This document shows positions 24,346-33,698 of a DNA stretch of 64,000 bases, in pieces. Below the pieces are notes generated by a model that did not search any database, was not told the DNA's origin, and was given only the letters and a program-made list of their open reading frames with translations. The DNA is from Euzebya pacifica. Lineage in GTDB: Bacteria > Actinomycetota > Nitriliruptoria > Euzebyales > Euzebyaceae. Each line of letters starts with the position of its first letter. Position 1 is the stretch's first letter. The position numbers were made by a program, and so were the translations under genes. The stretch is taken from the NCBI RefSeq assembly GCF_003344865.1, contig NZ_CP031166.1, positions 496,001 through 560,000 on the forward strand. Reading direction: 5' to 3'.

Positions 24346-25719
24346 ATGCCGAAGATCAGCGCACAACATGCAGAGGATCTGATCACCCGCATCCACGCGG
24401 GCAAGGTCGTTGACCCCAACGCCATCCCCGACGGGACACGCGGCGCCATCCCGGTGCACCCGACCGGCCTCGTCGCCGGCAACACCAAGGCGTTCCCCGT
24501 GCAGCACTCCATCGCCCCCGGTGTGCCGCTGCCCCCAGGCGTCCACGAGAACCACTGGCAGGCCACCACCCGCAAGGACGGACAAACCGTCGTCATCGCC
24601 CGCGGCGTCAACTACATCGTGGTCGGCGAGGGCCTCCCCGCCCCCGACCCCACCGCCTACAAGGCAGACGGCACCCCTCTCCCGCAGGTCCCCACCGAGT
24701 TCCGCAACTACTCCCACCCGGTGATGTCGTCCGCCGCGCTTCGCCGCGCGGCCCACCAGATCATCCGTGACGCCAAGGTTGCCCGCGAGAGGCTCATCCA
24801 GGACCTCGACGCCCACGTCCGCAACGCATCCCGTTCCCTGGACGTCCACGACCGCGCCGGTCACAGCCGCGAGGACGTCACCCAGGTCGCCCGAGAGAAG
24901 GCGATCAAGGCCGTCGACGACTACATCGACCCGTCCACCCCCCGGCCGCACACCACCATCACCGGGTTCGTGTTCACCCGCGTGAAGCGCGACGTGCCCC
25001 GCGAGGTGCGCCGCACCGCCGGCGCCTCCGATGAGACGGTCCGTCTCGCCAGCTTCGTCAACGCGCAGGAGGACGCCGACAGCCTCGACAGCCGCGCAGC
25101 CGCCGTCCGCTACCACGCAGACAGCGTCCGGGCGGCCCGCGCCAAGTCCTTCAGCGGCAAAGCGACGACCGATGCCACCGAGGCCCAGCTGGCCGCTACC
25201 GAACGGAACATGGAACGCGTCATGCGCGTCCGTGCCCTCCTCAAGCCGCAGGCGTCCCTCGATCGCCCGGTCGGCGACAGCGACGGCAGCACCTACCTGC
25301 GAGACACCATCGATGACCCCTCCGCGCAGGCGGCCTTCGAGGACGTCGAGCAGGGCAACGCGATCACCAGCATCCTGAGCAAGTGGTTCGCCGGCGCGGG
25401 GGTCGACACCTCTCGTCTCACCGACCTCGTCCGCATCATGGCCGAGACCGGCGGCAACCCCACGATCGCCGACCTGAACTCCTCCGCTGAGAGCGAGTAC
25501 ATCCAATGGGCCCTGACGCCACTGCGTCAGCAGACGGAGTCCTGGTCCGACCAGGCCGACGTCACCAAGATCATGGCCCGGTTCGGCAACCTGGTGTCCC
25601 GTCAGGGGCAGGTCAAGACCGAGGTCGACATCGCCAACGGCTGGTCGGCCTACCAGAGCCACCGTGAGTACGCCGAACGGCCGGCCGTGCCCAACTACTT
25701 CACCGCACTGGCCTTCTAG
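24346..25719 (+). CDS. Divergent sigma-70-like protein
   Basis: A 457-residue protein; ATG 24346 is chosen because GATGAGG lies just upstream, with GTG 24316 as an alternative. The first 135 residues are unlike sigma factors. After that three stretches resemble sigma-70 regions in order. A region 2-like part (about 140-222) has SREDVTQVAREKAIKAVDDY and GFVFTRVKRDVPREVRR. A region 3-like part (about 280-330) has LDRPVGDSDGSTYLRDTIDD, the typical 'SLD.PVGDDDGSTL.D.I.D'. A weak region 4-like end has TIADLNSSAESEYIQWALTP. It may be a plasmid sigma factor or a decayed relative acting otherwise. It is followed by a strong hairpin terminator. Confidence 0.55.
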   Translation: MPKISAQHAEDLITRIHAGKVVDPNAIPDGTRGAIPVHPTGLVAGNTKAFPVQHSIAPGVPLPPGVHENHWQATTRKDGQTVVIARGVNYIVVGEGLPAPDPTAYKADGTPLPQVPTEFRNYSHPVMSSAALRRAAHQIIRDAKVARERLIQDLDAHVRNASRSLDVHDRAGHSREDVTQVAREKAIKAVDDYIDPSTPRPHTTITGFVFTRVKRDVPREVRRTAGASDETVRLASFVNAQEDADSLDSRAAAVRYHADSVRAARAKSFSGKATTDATEAQLAATERNMERVMRVRALLKPQASLDRPVGDSDGSTYLRDTIDDPSAQAAFEDVEQGNAITSILSKWFAGAGVDTSRLTDLVRIMAETGGNPTIADLNSSAESEYIQWALTPLRQQTESWSDQADVTKIMARFGNLVSRQGQVKTEVDIANGWSAYQSHREYAERPAVPNYFTALAF

Positions 25720-25739
25720 GCGCAGCAGGAAGAACTCAC

Positions 25740-25769
25740 GAAGGCCCCTCCGGCACCGGAGGGGCCTTC
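25740..25769 (+). terminator. Strong hairpin terminator after the sigma-like gene
   Basis: GAAGGCCCCTCCGG and CCGGAGGGGCCTTC pair perfectly (14 bases) with almost no loop, 20 bases after the stop codon. The run after it is GTCGTTCCC rather than pure T, as is common for terminators in high-GC actinobacteria. Confidence 0.8.
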
Positions 25770-25857
25770 GTCGTTCCCGGCCCCGGGCGGCCCGTGCGGC
25801 CGACCATCCACCGTGCACGGACGAACCGCAGCACCCAGAAGGCCCAACCCCTTGGAC

Positions 25858-26586
25858 ATGACCGCAGATGACTGGAACCGCCTCTACGCGGTGCTGGTCG
25901 CCCTCGAAGTCCCCCAGCCGGTCATGAACTTCCCCCATCCCAAGGACAAGGACGACCCGTTGCCGTTGGCCTGGCCCAAGCAGCGGATCGGCATCTGCTT
26001 CGACCACAACGACCCCAAGGCATGGGAACGCATCGACTGGCGCGTGTTCAGGCTCACCCGTCAACTTGCACGCGAACTCCCGGGCCCCCTGCGGTTCATC
26101 TCCGATGTCGCCTTCGCGCACCGGATCGAGCAGCTTGAGGCCGACGCCAAGCAGAAGACCTCCCGGACCGAACGGGTCCTGCTCGAAGCGATCATGCGGG
26201 CCGGACTTCCCGAACCCGACCGCAACATCGAGATCCGCAACGACGACGGCCGCCTGCTCACGATCCCCGATTTCGCATGGGAGGACCGCTACCTCGCCGT
26301 GTTCCTCGATGGGTGGGCATTCCACGCCGGCAAAGAAGCCAAGGAGGCCCTCACCGCCGCAGCCAAGGACGCCGGCCACCGCAAGGTCGTGCAGGACCGC
26401 ATCAAGACCAAGGCTTCCTCCGACGCCGCCGCGCGGGCATGGATGACCGCCAACGGGTGGACCGTCATCGCGGTGGGTGACGGCACCGTGGACGAGGGCG
26501 CCCAGGCACTCGCTGATGCCGTCGACAACATCTGCGCCACATGGGCGCGCCTGGACCACAGCGACGCCGTCCGATCCGCACCGTAA
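25858..26586 (+). CDS. DUF559/Vsr-like endonuclease-fold protein
   Basis: A 242-residue protein. Residues 100-205 show the order of the Vsr/DUF559 PD-(D/E)XK fold: SRTERVLLEAIMRAGL, then IPDFAWEDRYLAVFLDGWAFH (D138, D151, H156), a long helix, an RD/KTKASSDAAARAWM segment and GWTVIAVGDGT (GW at 200-201), matching 'PD...vE.DG..H...R...L...GW.V'. The first 95 residues are extra and unknown. TTG 25852 is a possible alternative start. It lies between the terminator and phoH; a DNA-repair or restriction-type role is only a guess. Confidence 0.65.
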   Translation: MTADDWNRLYAVLVALEVPQPVMNFPHPKDKDDPLPLAWPKQRIGICFDHNDPKAWERIDWRVFRLTRQLARELPGPLRFISDVAFAHRIEQLEADAKQKTSRTERVLLEAIMRAGLPEPDRNIEIRNDDGRLLTIPDFAWEDRYLAVFLDGWAFHAGKEAKEALTAAAKDAGHRKVVQDRIKTKASSDAAARAWMTANGWTVIAVGDGTVDEGAQALADAVDNICATWARLDHSDAVRSAP

Positions 26587-26636
26587 GCCACCATCCGGAA
26601 TGACCGGGGCGCAACGTCCCCCAGAGAGGAACGCAC

Positions 26637-27983
26637 GTGACCACCCCGAAGCGGACCTTCGTGCTCGACACCAACGTCCTGATCGCCGACCCCCAGGCGA
26701 TCGGCTACCCGGCCGCCAACGGCCGCTTGGCGTTCCCTGGCCGGTTTGACGAACACGACGTGGTCATCCCGATCCGCGTCATCGAGGAGCTTGAAGGGCT
26801 CCGCAACCGGCCGTTCGAAGTCGGGTTCGCCGCACGTGAGGCGCTACGCAACATAGAGGCGCTCCGTGTCGTCCATGGAACCCTTGCGAACCCCGTCACG
26901 ATCAACGATCAGGGCGGCACCGTCCGCATCGAGTTGAACAACACCAGTCGGGCGAACCTCCATGAGGCGTTGCAGGCTGACACCAGCGACCATCGCATCA
27001 TCGCCGTCGCCAAGAACCTCGCCGACGCCGGCCATGACGTCGTCTTGGTCTCCAAGGACGCCCCGGTCCGGATCAAGGCATCAGTGGAGGGCCTCGCCGC
27101 CGAGGAGTTCAAGAACGAGCAGTGGGGCGACTCTGGCTGGTCCGGCGTCGTGGACGCCCACGTCCCCCAGGAGTTCATCGACGAGCTCTACGCGTCCGGA
27201 CCGGTCGGTGTTGCGCTCACCGACGCCCCCGACAGCTTGATCAACTGCGTGGCCAACACCTGCCTGAACCTCTCAGGCCCGCGGTCAGGCACGCTGGCAC
27301 GGGTCCACGCTGACAAGCGGGTCCGGGCGATCGCTGACAGCCAGACGCTCGGCGGAAAGATCAGGGGCCGCAACGCCGAGCAACGGTTCGCCATCGACCT
27401 GCTGCTCGACCCGCGGGTGGGCATCGTCAGCCTGGCGGGTCTTGCGGGATCTGGGAAGACGATGTTGGCGGTCCTGGCCGGCTTGCAGCAGCGCGACGGC
27501 GGCCGTGTGCAGGTATTCCGGCCCCTGGACGCCGTCGGCGGTCCCGACCAATCGGTTGGCTTCCTCCCCGGCACGTTGCACGAGAAGATGAGTCCGTACG
27601 TGTCGGCGATCCGCGACAGCCTCGAGGTGGTCTACGCCCCTCACGAGATCGACTCGATGCTGGAACGACGCAGCCTCACCGTCGAACCCGTCACCTATGT
27701 CCGGGGCCGCACCCTGCGGGGCCACATCGTGCTGGATGAGGCCCAGTCGTGGGAGCGCCGGCCGCTTGAGGCGCTGCTGACCCGCGCCGGTGAGGACTCC
27801 AAGGTCGTGCTGTGCTGGGACCAGGCCCAGTCCGACAACTCACGCGCCACCCCTGAGGCCGGTGTCGCGGGGCTGCGGGACCGGTTCAAGGGTCATCCGA
27901 TCTTCGGCCACGTAACGCTGCGGCGCACCGAACGGTCCGCGATCGCTTCTGCGGTCAACGAGGTCCTCCACGGCACCAACTGA
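26637..27983 (+). CDS. PIN-PhoH (PhoH2-type) RNase/ATPase
   Basis: A 448-residue protein starting at GTG with AGAGAGGAA upstream. Residues 7-145 are a PIN nuclease domain with its acidic residues in view (D11 in VLDTNVL, E50/E51, D118 in SDHRI, D141 in SKDAPVR). Residues 240-445 are a PhoH ATPase with Walker A GLAGSGKT (268-275) and a Walker B-type segment HIVLDEAQ. Mycobacterial PhoH2 of the same layout is an RNA helicase and sequence-specific ribonuclease. No partner antitoxin-like gene (PhoAT) is obvious upstream. Confidence 0.92.
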   Translation: MTTPKRTFVLDTNVLIADPQAIGYPAANGRLAFPGRFDEHDVVIPIRVIEELEGLRNRPFEVGFAAREALRNIEALRVVHGTLANPVTINDQGGTVRIELNNTSRANLHEALQADTSDHRIIAVAKNLADAGHDVVLVSKDAPVRIKASVEGLAAEEFKNEQWGDSGWSGVVDAHVPQEFIDELYASGPVGVALTDAPDSLINCVANTCLNLSGPRSGTLARVHADKRVRAIADSQTLGGKIRGRNAEQRFAIDLLLDPRVGIVSLAGLAGSGKTMLAVLAGLQQRDGGRVQVFRPLDAVGGPDQSVGFLPGTLHEKMSPYVSAIRDSLEVVYAPHEIDSMLERRSLTVEPVTYVRGRTLRGHIVLDEAQSWERRPLEALLTRAGEDSKVVLCWDQAQSDNSRATPEAGVAGLRDRFKGHPIFGHVTLRRTERSAIASAVNEVLHGTN

Positions 27984-28071
27984 CTTCCCGCCCGGGCGTC
28001 GCCGCTGGAATGGTAGGGAGGCGCGCCTGCTCATCGAATCGCGTCACAACCTCCCGTCGAAAGGCCAACAG

Positions 28072-28278
28072 ATGTCCGCAGTCCTCTCCCCCGCCCCGAT
28101 CCTGTCGTTGCCCCCCAAGGTGGTGGTTGGCAACGGATCCCTGGCCATGGTCGCCACCGACGACGGTGACCGGTTCGTCAAGGCCGGCAGCGTCCTCACC
28201 GTGGACGGGCAGCAGCTGCGCGTCGACGCGATCTCCGGTAGCAGGTCGACCTGGTCGGTCGACGCCTCCGCGGCGTAG
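28072..28278 (+). CDS. Small unknown beta-rich protein
   Basis: A 68-residue protein with GAAAGG upstream of the ATG. The sequence alternates short strands (KVVVGNGSLAMVATDDGDRF, VLTVDGQQLRVDAIS) like a small SH3- or Hedgehog/intein-like barrel, without family motifs. It ends three bases before the convergent conjugation operon. Confidence 0.65.
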   Translation: MSAVLSPAPILSLPPKVVVGNGSLAMVATDDGDRFVKAGSVLTVDGQQLRVDAISGSRSTWSVDASAA

Positions 28279-28281
28279 GAG

Positions 28282-28974
28282 TCAGGACAGCTGGTCGGCC
28301 GAGATTGGGTTCACGACCAGGTCCGCGACGAGCCAGCGCCCTCCCGCCACCGTCGGCGCGGTGAGGGTCAGCAGCATCGAGTGGGTGTCGCGCCGCTCCT
28401 CGGCCCCAGCGGTCACCATCGCCTCCACGACCACCAGCACCCGAACCTCGGCGGGGCCCTCGGCCACCACGGAGTGTTCAACGACGGTGCCCACCGAGTC
28501 CTGCCGACGCAGGTCCCGAACCGCGTCGGCCTGGTCGAACAGCCCGTCCGTGTCGGTGGTCAACCGTTCGTGCACCTGGTCGGTTACCCATGGCCGCAGC
28601 GACGCCCGGTGCTCGGCGGTCCGGAGTCCTGCCGGGATCGTGTAGTAGGCGGCGGCGAAGTCCAGAGCCGACACCACGTTGCGTGGGCTCGCTGGGACCA
28701 GCAGGTCCTCGCCGTCCAGCTGCGGGATGTCCTCGTCGTCGAGCAGGACGTCGGCCAGTGCCGGCTGCGGATTGGTCAGCGTCGGGTCGGTCAGGTCAAC
28801 GTCGACCTGGCCGTCCCCGCCGTTGGGCGCGTCGGCCACCACGGGTGGCACGGCCGGTTCCGCACCGCCGCCGGACTCCGAGGGTGGGGCGCCCCCGCCC
28901 AGGGGGGCCAGTAGCACGAGCAGGACGACCACGACGATGGCGGCGCCTGTCACCAGCAGGTGTCGGCTGGTCAT
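28282..28974 (-). CDS. Membrane-anchored NTF2-type conjugation protein
   Basis: A 230-residue protein; the ATG overlaps the stop of the wall-hydrolase gene (ATGA). One N-terminal transmembrane helix (about 6-24, LLVTGAAIVVVVLLVLLAPL), then an acidic Pro-rich linker, then a domain (about 95-228) with SALDFAAAYYTIPAGLRTAEHRA..., VRVLVVVEAMV and RWLVADLVVNP. This is the helix-then-sheet order of TcpC/NTF2-like domains. As the last gene of the long conjugation operon it is likely an outer-face accessory of the channel. Sequence identity to a named family is not certain. Confidence 0.68.
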   Translation of the reverse strand: MTSRHLLVTGAAIVVVVLLVLLAPLGGGAPPSESGGGAEPAVPPVVADAPNGGDGQVDVDLTDPTLTNPQPALADVLLDDEDIPQLDGEDLLVPASPRNVVSALDFAAAYYTIPAGLRTAEHRASLRPWVTDQVHERLTTDTDGLFDQADAVRDLRRQDSVGTVVEHSVVAEGPAEVRVLVVVEAMVTAGAEERRDTHSMLLTLTAPTVAGGRWLVADLVVNPISADQLS

Positions 28975-31900
28975 CCGGGTTGTCCTGAGCAGGTTCGGGC
29001 TGGCATGCACTTGGTGGACGTGGCCGAGGCGAAGATTGCTTGGTCCATGCCGCCGGGCGCGCTACCAGTTGTGGTTCCCATGTTTTGGGCGCACACCACG
29101 CTCATCACCTCGTACAGCGGGGAGGAGGCCCCACCGTTGGGATGGAACTGGTGGTGGTTGTGGGCCGGGGTGCCGTAGGCGTTGCCGGTGTAGCCGACGG
29201 TCCCAAGCACCTGCCCCTGCTGCACCCGTACCCCCGGGGCGATGGTTGGGTCAATGGAGTCCATGTGCAGCGACAGCCAGTGGTTGCCCGAGTCGCCGCG
29301 CAACTGGACCCGGTTGCCGGGGTTGCGGCTGGACGACAGGCCCGAATAGCCGATGGTGCCCGACTCGTTGGCGACGATCGGCACGCCAACCGCCGCGAAC
29401 ATGTCCAGGCCCTTGTGGGTTCGGCTGCCGCCACCGCGCGACGCCCCCCAGTCGTTCCAGAATGTCGTCGGGCCCGCGTTTGGGCACACCAACCCGTTGG
29501 CACCGACCAACGACAGCCCACCAACGGTCATGCAGGCGCCGGCGAAGGCCTGGGTTCCTGCTGGCTGTCCACCGGGCAGCGGAGGCTTGCTGCCTTCGGG
29601 AGGCGGGTCGTTGATCCGGTCGCCAAGCGCGGCCTCGGCGCCGGCTCGTGCCTCGTCGAGCCACTGGGTGTGGCGGCCGGCGTTGAACGCCGACCAGGGC
29701 GTGAAGTTGTAGCCGCCGCCGCGGGGCGCAGTTCGGTAGATGTCGTAGGCGAAACGGGCATTGACCACCGGCTCGTAGATTCCGGGGATGGGCGGGTTGT
29801 GGATGTCGTTGATCTGCCACAGGCCGTAGTCGATCGTCCCGTTGGTGTTGGTCCCGGCATTGTTGATGCTCGGGTTGCGCCCAGACTCCGGTTGGGTGAG
29901 CGCCACGGCGACGATGAGGTCCTCGCCGCGGAACCCGGCGTCGTAGGCGATCTGGGCGATCTCCTCCCACGACAGCTGTCCGGCGCCGGTGGACAGGTCG
30001 GTGGTGCCCGTCAGCGTTGTGCCTGCCGAACCGAAGCCGATGCCGCCGCAGTCCTCCCCGACCATCGACAGGGCGTAGGCCATCACGTAGTTGGCGAAGT
30101 CCGGGTGTGCTGCTGGCGTCCATGTGGGGACTTCCACGATGATCGCCGGATTGGCGAGACGACTCACCGACGACGTGACTCCCCACTGGGCCGAGGTCAG
30201 GACCGACTGGCCGTCCTCGCTGCGGAACGCTTGGGCCTGCGCGTGGGCGTAGAGGCGGCGCACCGCCTCGGGGGCAGCGTCCCCGGAGGGTTCGTCGGCC
30301 GGGCCGGTGGGGTCCTCGAAGACCGACAGGTCTGGGGACACGGAACGGAACGCGTCAAAGACCGCGTAGGCGAACAACCGGTCAAGGTGGGGTTCGCCGT
30401 CGGGATAGGGCGGGGCGCACGCCTGGTCCACCGGGTCCCATTGCTCCATGCCCTGCAGGTCGGCCCACAGGGTCGCCAGCGCATCGGCCCCCTCGAGGAG
30501 AAGACCGCCGGAGGACGGCAGCCGCCAGGTGTCGGGCAGGGCGAAGTCCTCACCCATTAGGCCGCCGACGAACTGCAGCAACGCCTGGTCGCACACCAGT
30601 CCGCCGCCGGCCCATTGGCCGATGACCGCGGGGCCGTCAGCGGGGAAGTTGTCGTTGCCGGCGGCCTTGTCGAAGATTCCGTCGTCGTTCAGGCCGCCGA
30701 CCCCTGCGTTCCAACCCCAGCCGCGCAACATCCATTCGTAGGGGCGGGCGGGGTGGCTACCACGGACCGGTGCGGCGTGCTGATCGATCAGTCCAACGCC
30801 GGGCGGGAGGCTGTGATGGCCGACCATGGCGATCTTCAGGTTGGTCGCCTCGTCGCACCGGTCGTAGTAGGGAACGGGGGGTGTGTCGGGGTTGTTGTCA
30901 TCGTCGTGCAGCGGTGACGGCGGGACCGGGAAGATGCCGCCGATGCTCCGATCGGAGTCGCACGGGACCTTCTGCCCCCATTCGTTGTAGAGCCATGCGA
31001 CCTGGACGGCTTCCTGTCCGAGCAGGTTCACCGCGTCGTTGCGGTCCATCACGTTGCCGGTGACCGGGTCGATCACGTGGATGGGCAGGTTCAGTGCTTC
31101 GCACCGCACGGCCCGGTCGATCTTCTGCGGGGTGGTCAGCCCGTGCACGGGAAGGGTGCAGATCTGCACATCGGTGAGGTCGACCATCGGTTCGATGGCC
31201 TCAAGCGCCATTCGCCAGTAGGCGAGGTGCGTTTCCCAGTCCTGGTCCGACGCGAGGAACCTGCGGTCCATGTTGCCGACCCGCACCAGCTGGGTGATCG
31301 CGTCAGGATCCAGATCGATTGGGGCGAACCCGCCACCCCCAAGGGCGGCGTCTGCATCGACCCACGGGCCGGCGACGCAGTCGCCGAGGTCGGTGGCGGT
31401 GAACTGCCGCATCGTGACCGGCGCGGGTTTCCCTGTGCCGCAAGTTCCGGCGGGTTGTCCGAGGTGGACACCGATGGCGTGGTTGAGCAGGTAGGCCCGC
31501 CAGTCGCTGCCACCGGAGAAGTGGCCGGGTGGGGCGGTCCAGGCGCTGAGCCCGACCGCGATGACGTTGCCGGACACACAGAGCGGGTCCGGGCCGCAGA
31601 GGCTGGTCTTGGTGGCGTCGCTGACCAGCACGACGCGGACGTGGGCTAGCGTGAGGCTGGCGGTGCGCTGCAAGGGGCGGCCGGCCGCCGCCCATGACCG
31701 GTGGTCGAGCAGGACAGCGTCCACGGTGCCGGCGACCGAGGCGGCAGTGGGGCCGAGGCCGTCTTCCACCTCCACGGTGTAGGCAACCGGTGTGCCTTGG
31801 CCCGACGCGTTGGTCGACCCGGGCGCGATCACCCAGCCCTCGGGGGAGACGATGTCCTCCTCGAGTTCCGGCGCGAGTGCGTCGGCGTCTATTCCGGCGT

Positions 31901-33698
31901 CGTCCTCGGACGTCACCGGGCCGCTAGTTGACGTGCCCAGGTAACCGTTGAGGTACTCGGTGGGCCCACTGACTTCGCCGTCCAACCACAGGCGAAGGTA
32001 GGCGTTCATCTCGGTGAGGATCGCGTCGAGTGCGGCATCACCCATCTGCGGATTGCCGGCGAAGCTGGACTCCGACCAGTTGAAGGCCCCGTCGAGGTAG
32101 TCCTCGGACAACAGGAACGGGCCGTGCCCACCCGAGACGAACTCGGTTGGTCCAATGACGGCAGCGCCGTCATCGTCGAAGAACCCACCCGCTCCACTGT
32201 CCGCCACGGGTGCGGGGAGCGGTTCGCCGGTGGCAGGAGTCGGGCTGGGCGAGGGATCCACGCCGGTCTGGGAGAAGACCACGTGCCCCTCTCCGAGGGA
32301 GGCAGTTGAAGAGACTTCGGTCCCGTCCGGGGTGGGCGTGGAATCCGGTGAGCCAACTGCGGGAGTGGCTGCTTGGGTGAGGGCGTGCTCTGGTGCAGGG
32401 CCACTGCGCGCCCTCGGCCACCCGCCGGTCATCTCGTCGAGGCTGTACGGATGAACCGTTTGGTGCCGACTGGTGAGGTAGCCGATGCCCGCGACGACTG
32501 GCCACGGGACGGACCGACGGGTCGCGAGCGACCGATAGGCCGACAAGGTGTCTGGCTGCGCCGAGGCCACCGCTTCTCCAGCACCTGAGGGTTCAGGATT
32601 GGCAGCCGTTCCTACGGGAGACCCGCCACCCAGAAGCGTCATGACGAGGACGAGGACGAGGATCACCGGCAAGGAGCACGCCGCCGCAAGACCCAGGGTG
32701 AAGGCAGGCGTTGACCGGATCGCTGCTCCGGAACCAGGCAGGATCACGTTGGCGCGCTTGAGCAGACGGTCGTATCGCTTCTGCAGTTGCTGGCCAAGGA
32801 ATCCGGACTCCTCAGCGATCCGGTCGATCGCCTTCTGGTTGAGGTCGATCTTCTTGGCGGCTTTCTCCGCGACTGCCGCTGCGGGTTTCAGCCCGGCGGT
32901 CAGGGCTTGGTGGGCCGCGCCCGCGCCTGACGCGGTGAGCGCGCCCTTGATGGCTCGTTCCTCAGCCATGTCCCGGACCTTGCCTAGCGCATGGCCAGCG
33001 GCTTGGACTTCCTGCCCCGACTGCTTGGTTCTTTCCCCGGCATCCTTGATCTGGGTGCCGGCTTCTTTCGCCTTTGCCCCGACTTCTTTCGTTGCCCTTC
33101 CGGCGCGTTCGGCCACATTGCCGGCTTTCTGGGCTCCTTTCCCCCCGACCTCGGATGCCTTTCCGCCGGCCTCGGCGGCTCCACCCGCCACCACACCGAC
33201 GGCACCAACGATCATGATCGGGACCCCGACGATCGCGCCCTTGCCGGTCGCCGACAACTTCGCACCCGCCTGCACGGCCTTCTGCGACGCCTCCCGGAGT
33301 GCCTTGCCGCCCTTCTGGGCTGCCTTGCCGCCGGCCTCAGCAGCGCGACCGCCGGCCTGGGCCGCCTTGCCGCCCACCTCAGCGGTGCGTCCGGTCCGTT
33401 CAATCCCTGCGCCGGTTGCCTCGATCGCCCGTCCCGTCCGCTCAACACCAGCACCGACGCGTTCAATGTTGCGTCCAGCGGCCTCCACACGGCCTCCAAC
33501 GAACCCCTGCTCGACCTCGGCGGCCTCAGAGGGGGGCTGCGGTGCCAAGGGCTCACGGTTGGCTCGGAGTGCCTTGAGCGCGTTCGGCGCCTGCGCCCCG
33601 TTCGCTGCCGGCTCTGCCGCAGTGGGGTGAGATGTTGGCTTGGTCGTGGGGGTCTTCGCCGGTGGCTTGGGCGTCAGCGGCACACCGCCGGAGGTCAT
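28971..33698 (-). CDS. Giant cell-wall hydrolase of the conjugation system (transglycosylase + M23 peptidase)
   Basis: A 1575-residue protein. Residues 55-300 are a repetitive Ala/Gly/Lys helical region with KAAQ.GG-type repeats, and a transmembrane helix lies near 345-370 (LGLAAACSLPVILVLVLVM). A large central part has no clear family. A lysozyme-like transglycosylase domain lies near 1270-1390 (DLIVAVALTQPESGRNPSIN, IDYGLWQINDIHNP). An M23/LytM peptidase occupies about 1425-1560 with its zinc ligands in THKGLDMFA and AHNHHQF. Together these would open the wall for the mating channel, like TcpG/VirB1-type hydrolases but much longer. It overlaps its neighbours on both sides by 4 bases. Confidence 0.88.
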   Translation of the reverse strand: MTSGGVPLTPKPPAKTPTTKPTSHPTAAEPAANGAQAPNALKALRANREPLAPQPPSEAAEVEQGFVGGRVEAAGRNIERVGAGVERTGRAIEATGAGIERTGRTAEVGGKAAQAGGRAAEAGGKAAQKGGKALREASQKAVQAGAKLSATGKGAIVGVPIMIVGAVGVVAGGAAEAGGKASEVGGKGAQKAGNVAERAGRATKEVGAKAKEAGTQIKDAGERTKQSGQEVQAAGHALGKVRDMAEERAIKGALTASGAGAAHQALTAGLKPAAAVAEKAAKKIDLNQKAIDRIAEESGFLGQQLQKRYDRLLKRANVILPGSGAAIRSTPAFTLGLAAACSLPVILVLVLVMTLLGGGSPVGTAANPEPSGAGEAVASAQPDTLSAYRSLATRRSVPWPVVAGIGYLTSRHQTVHPYSLDEMTGGWPRARSGPAPEHALTQAATPAVGSPDSTPTPDGTEVSSTASLGEGHVVFSQTGVDPSPSPTPATGEPLPAPVADSGAGGFFDDDGAAVIGPTEFVSGGHGPFLLSEDYLDGAFNWSESSFAGNPQMGDAALDAILTEMNAYLRLWLDGEVSGPTEYLNGYLGTSTSGPVTSEDDAGIDADALAPELEEDIVSPEGWVIAPGSTNASGQGTPVAYTVEVEDGLGPTAASVAGTVDAVLLDHRSWAAAGRPLQRTASLTLAHVRVVLVSDATKTSLCGPDPLCVSGNVIAVGLSAWTAPPGHFSGGSDWRAYLLNHAIGVHLGQPAGTCGTGKPAPVTMRQFTATDLGDCVAGPWVDADAALGGGGFAPIDLDPDAITQLVRVGNMDRRFLASDQDWETHLAYWRMALEAIEPMVDLTDVQICTLPVHGLTTPQKIDRAVRCEALNLPIHVIDPVTGNVMDRNDAVNLLGQEAVQVAWLYNEWGQKVPCDSDRSIGGIFPVPPSPLHDDDNNPDTPPVPYYDRCDEATNLKIAMVGHHSLPPGVGLIDQHAAPVRGSHPARPYEWMLRGWGWNAGVGGLNDDGIFDKAAGNDNFPADGPAVIGQWAGGGLVCDQALLQFVGGLMGEDFALPDTWRLPSSGGLLLEGADALATLWADLQGMEQWDPVDQACAPPYPDGEPHLDRLFAYAVFDAFRSVSPDLSVFEDPTGPADEPSGDAAPEAVRRLYAHAQAQAFRSEDGQSVLTSAQWGVTSSVSRLANPAIIVEVPTWTPAAHPDFANYVMAYALSMVGEDCGGIGFGSAGTTLTGTTDLSTGAGQLSWEEIAQIAYDAGFRGEDLIVAVALTQPESGRNPSINNAGTNTNGTIDYGLWQINDIHNPPIPGIYEPVVNARFAYDIYRTAPRGGGYNFTPWSAFNAGRHTQWLDEARAGAEAALGDRINDPPPEGSKPPLPGGQPAGTQAFAGACMTVGGLSLVGANGLVCPNAGPTTFWNDWGASRGGGSRTHKGLDMFAAVGVPIVANESGTIGYSGLSSSRNPGNRVQLRGDSGNHWLSLHMDSIDPTIAPGVRVQQGQVLGTVGYTGNAYGTPAHNHHQFHPNGGASSPLYEVMSVVCAQNMGTTTGSAPGGMDQAIFASATSTKCMPARTCSGQPG

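Noticed and set aside
24202-26559. A leftward frame of 785 codons opposite the sigma-like and DUF559-like genes
   Set aside because: Antisense frames stay open in DNA this rich in GC. Both rightward genes have recognisable domains, and the leftward product is Gly/Val/Asp-rich without domains.
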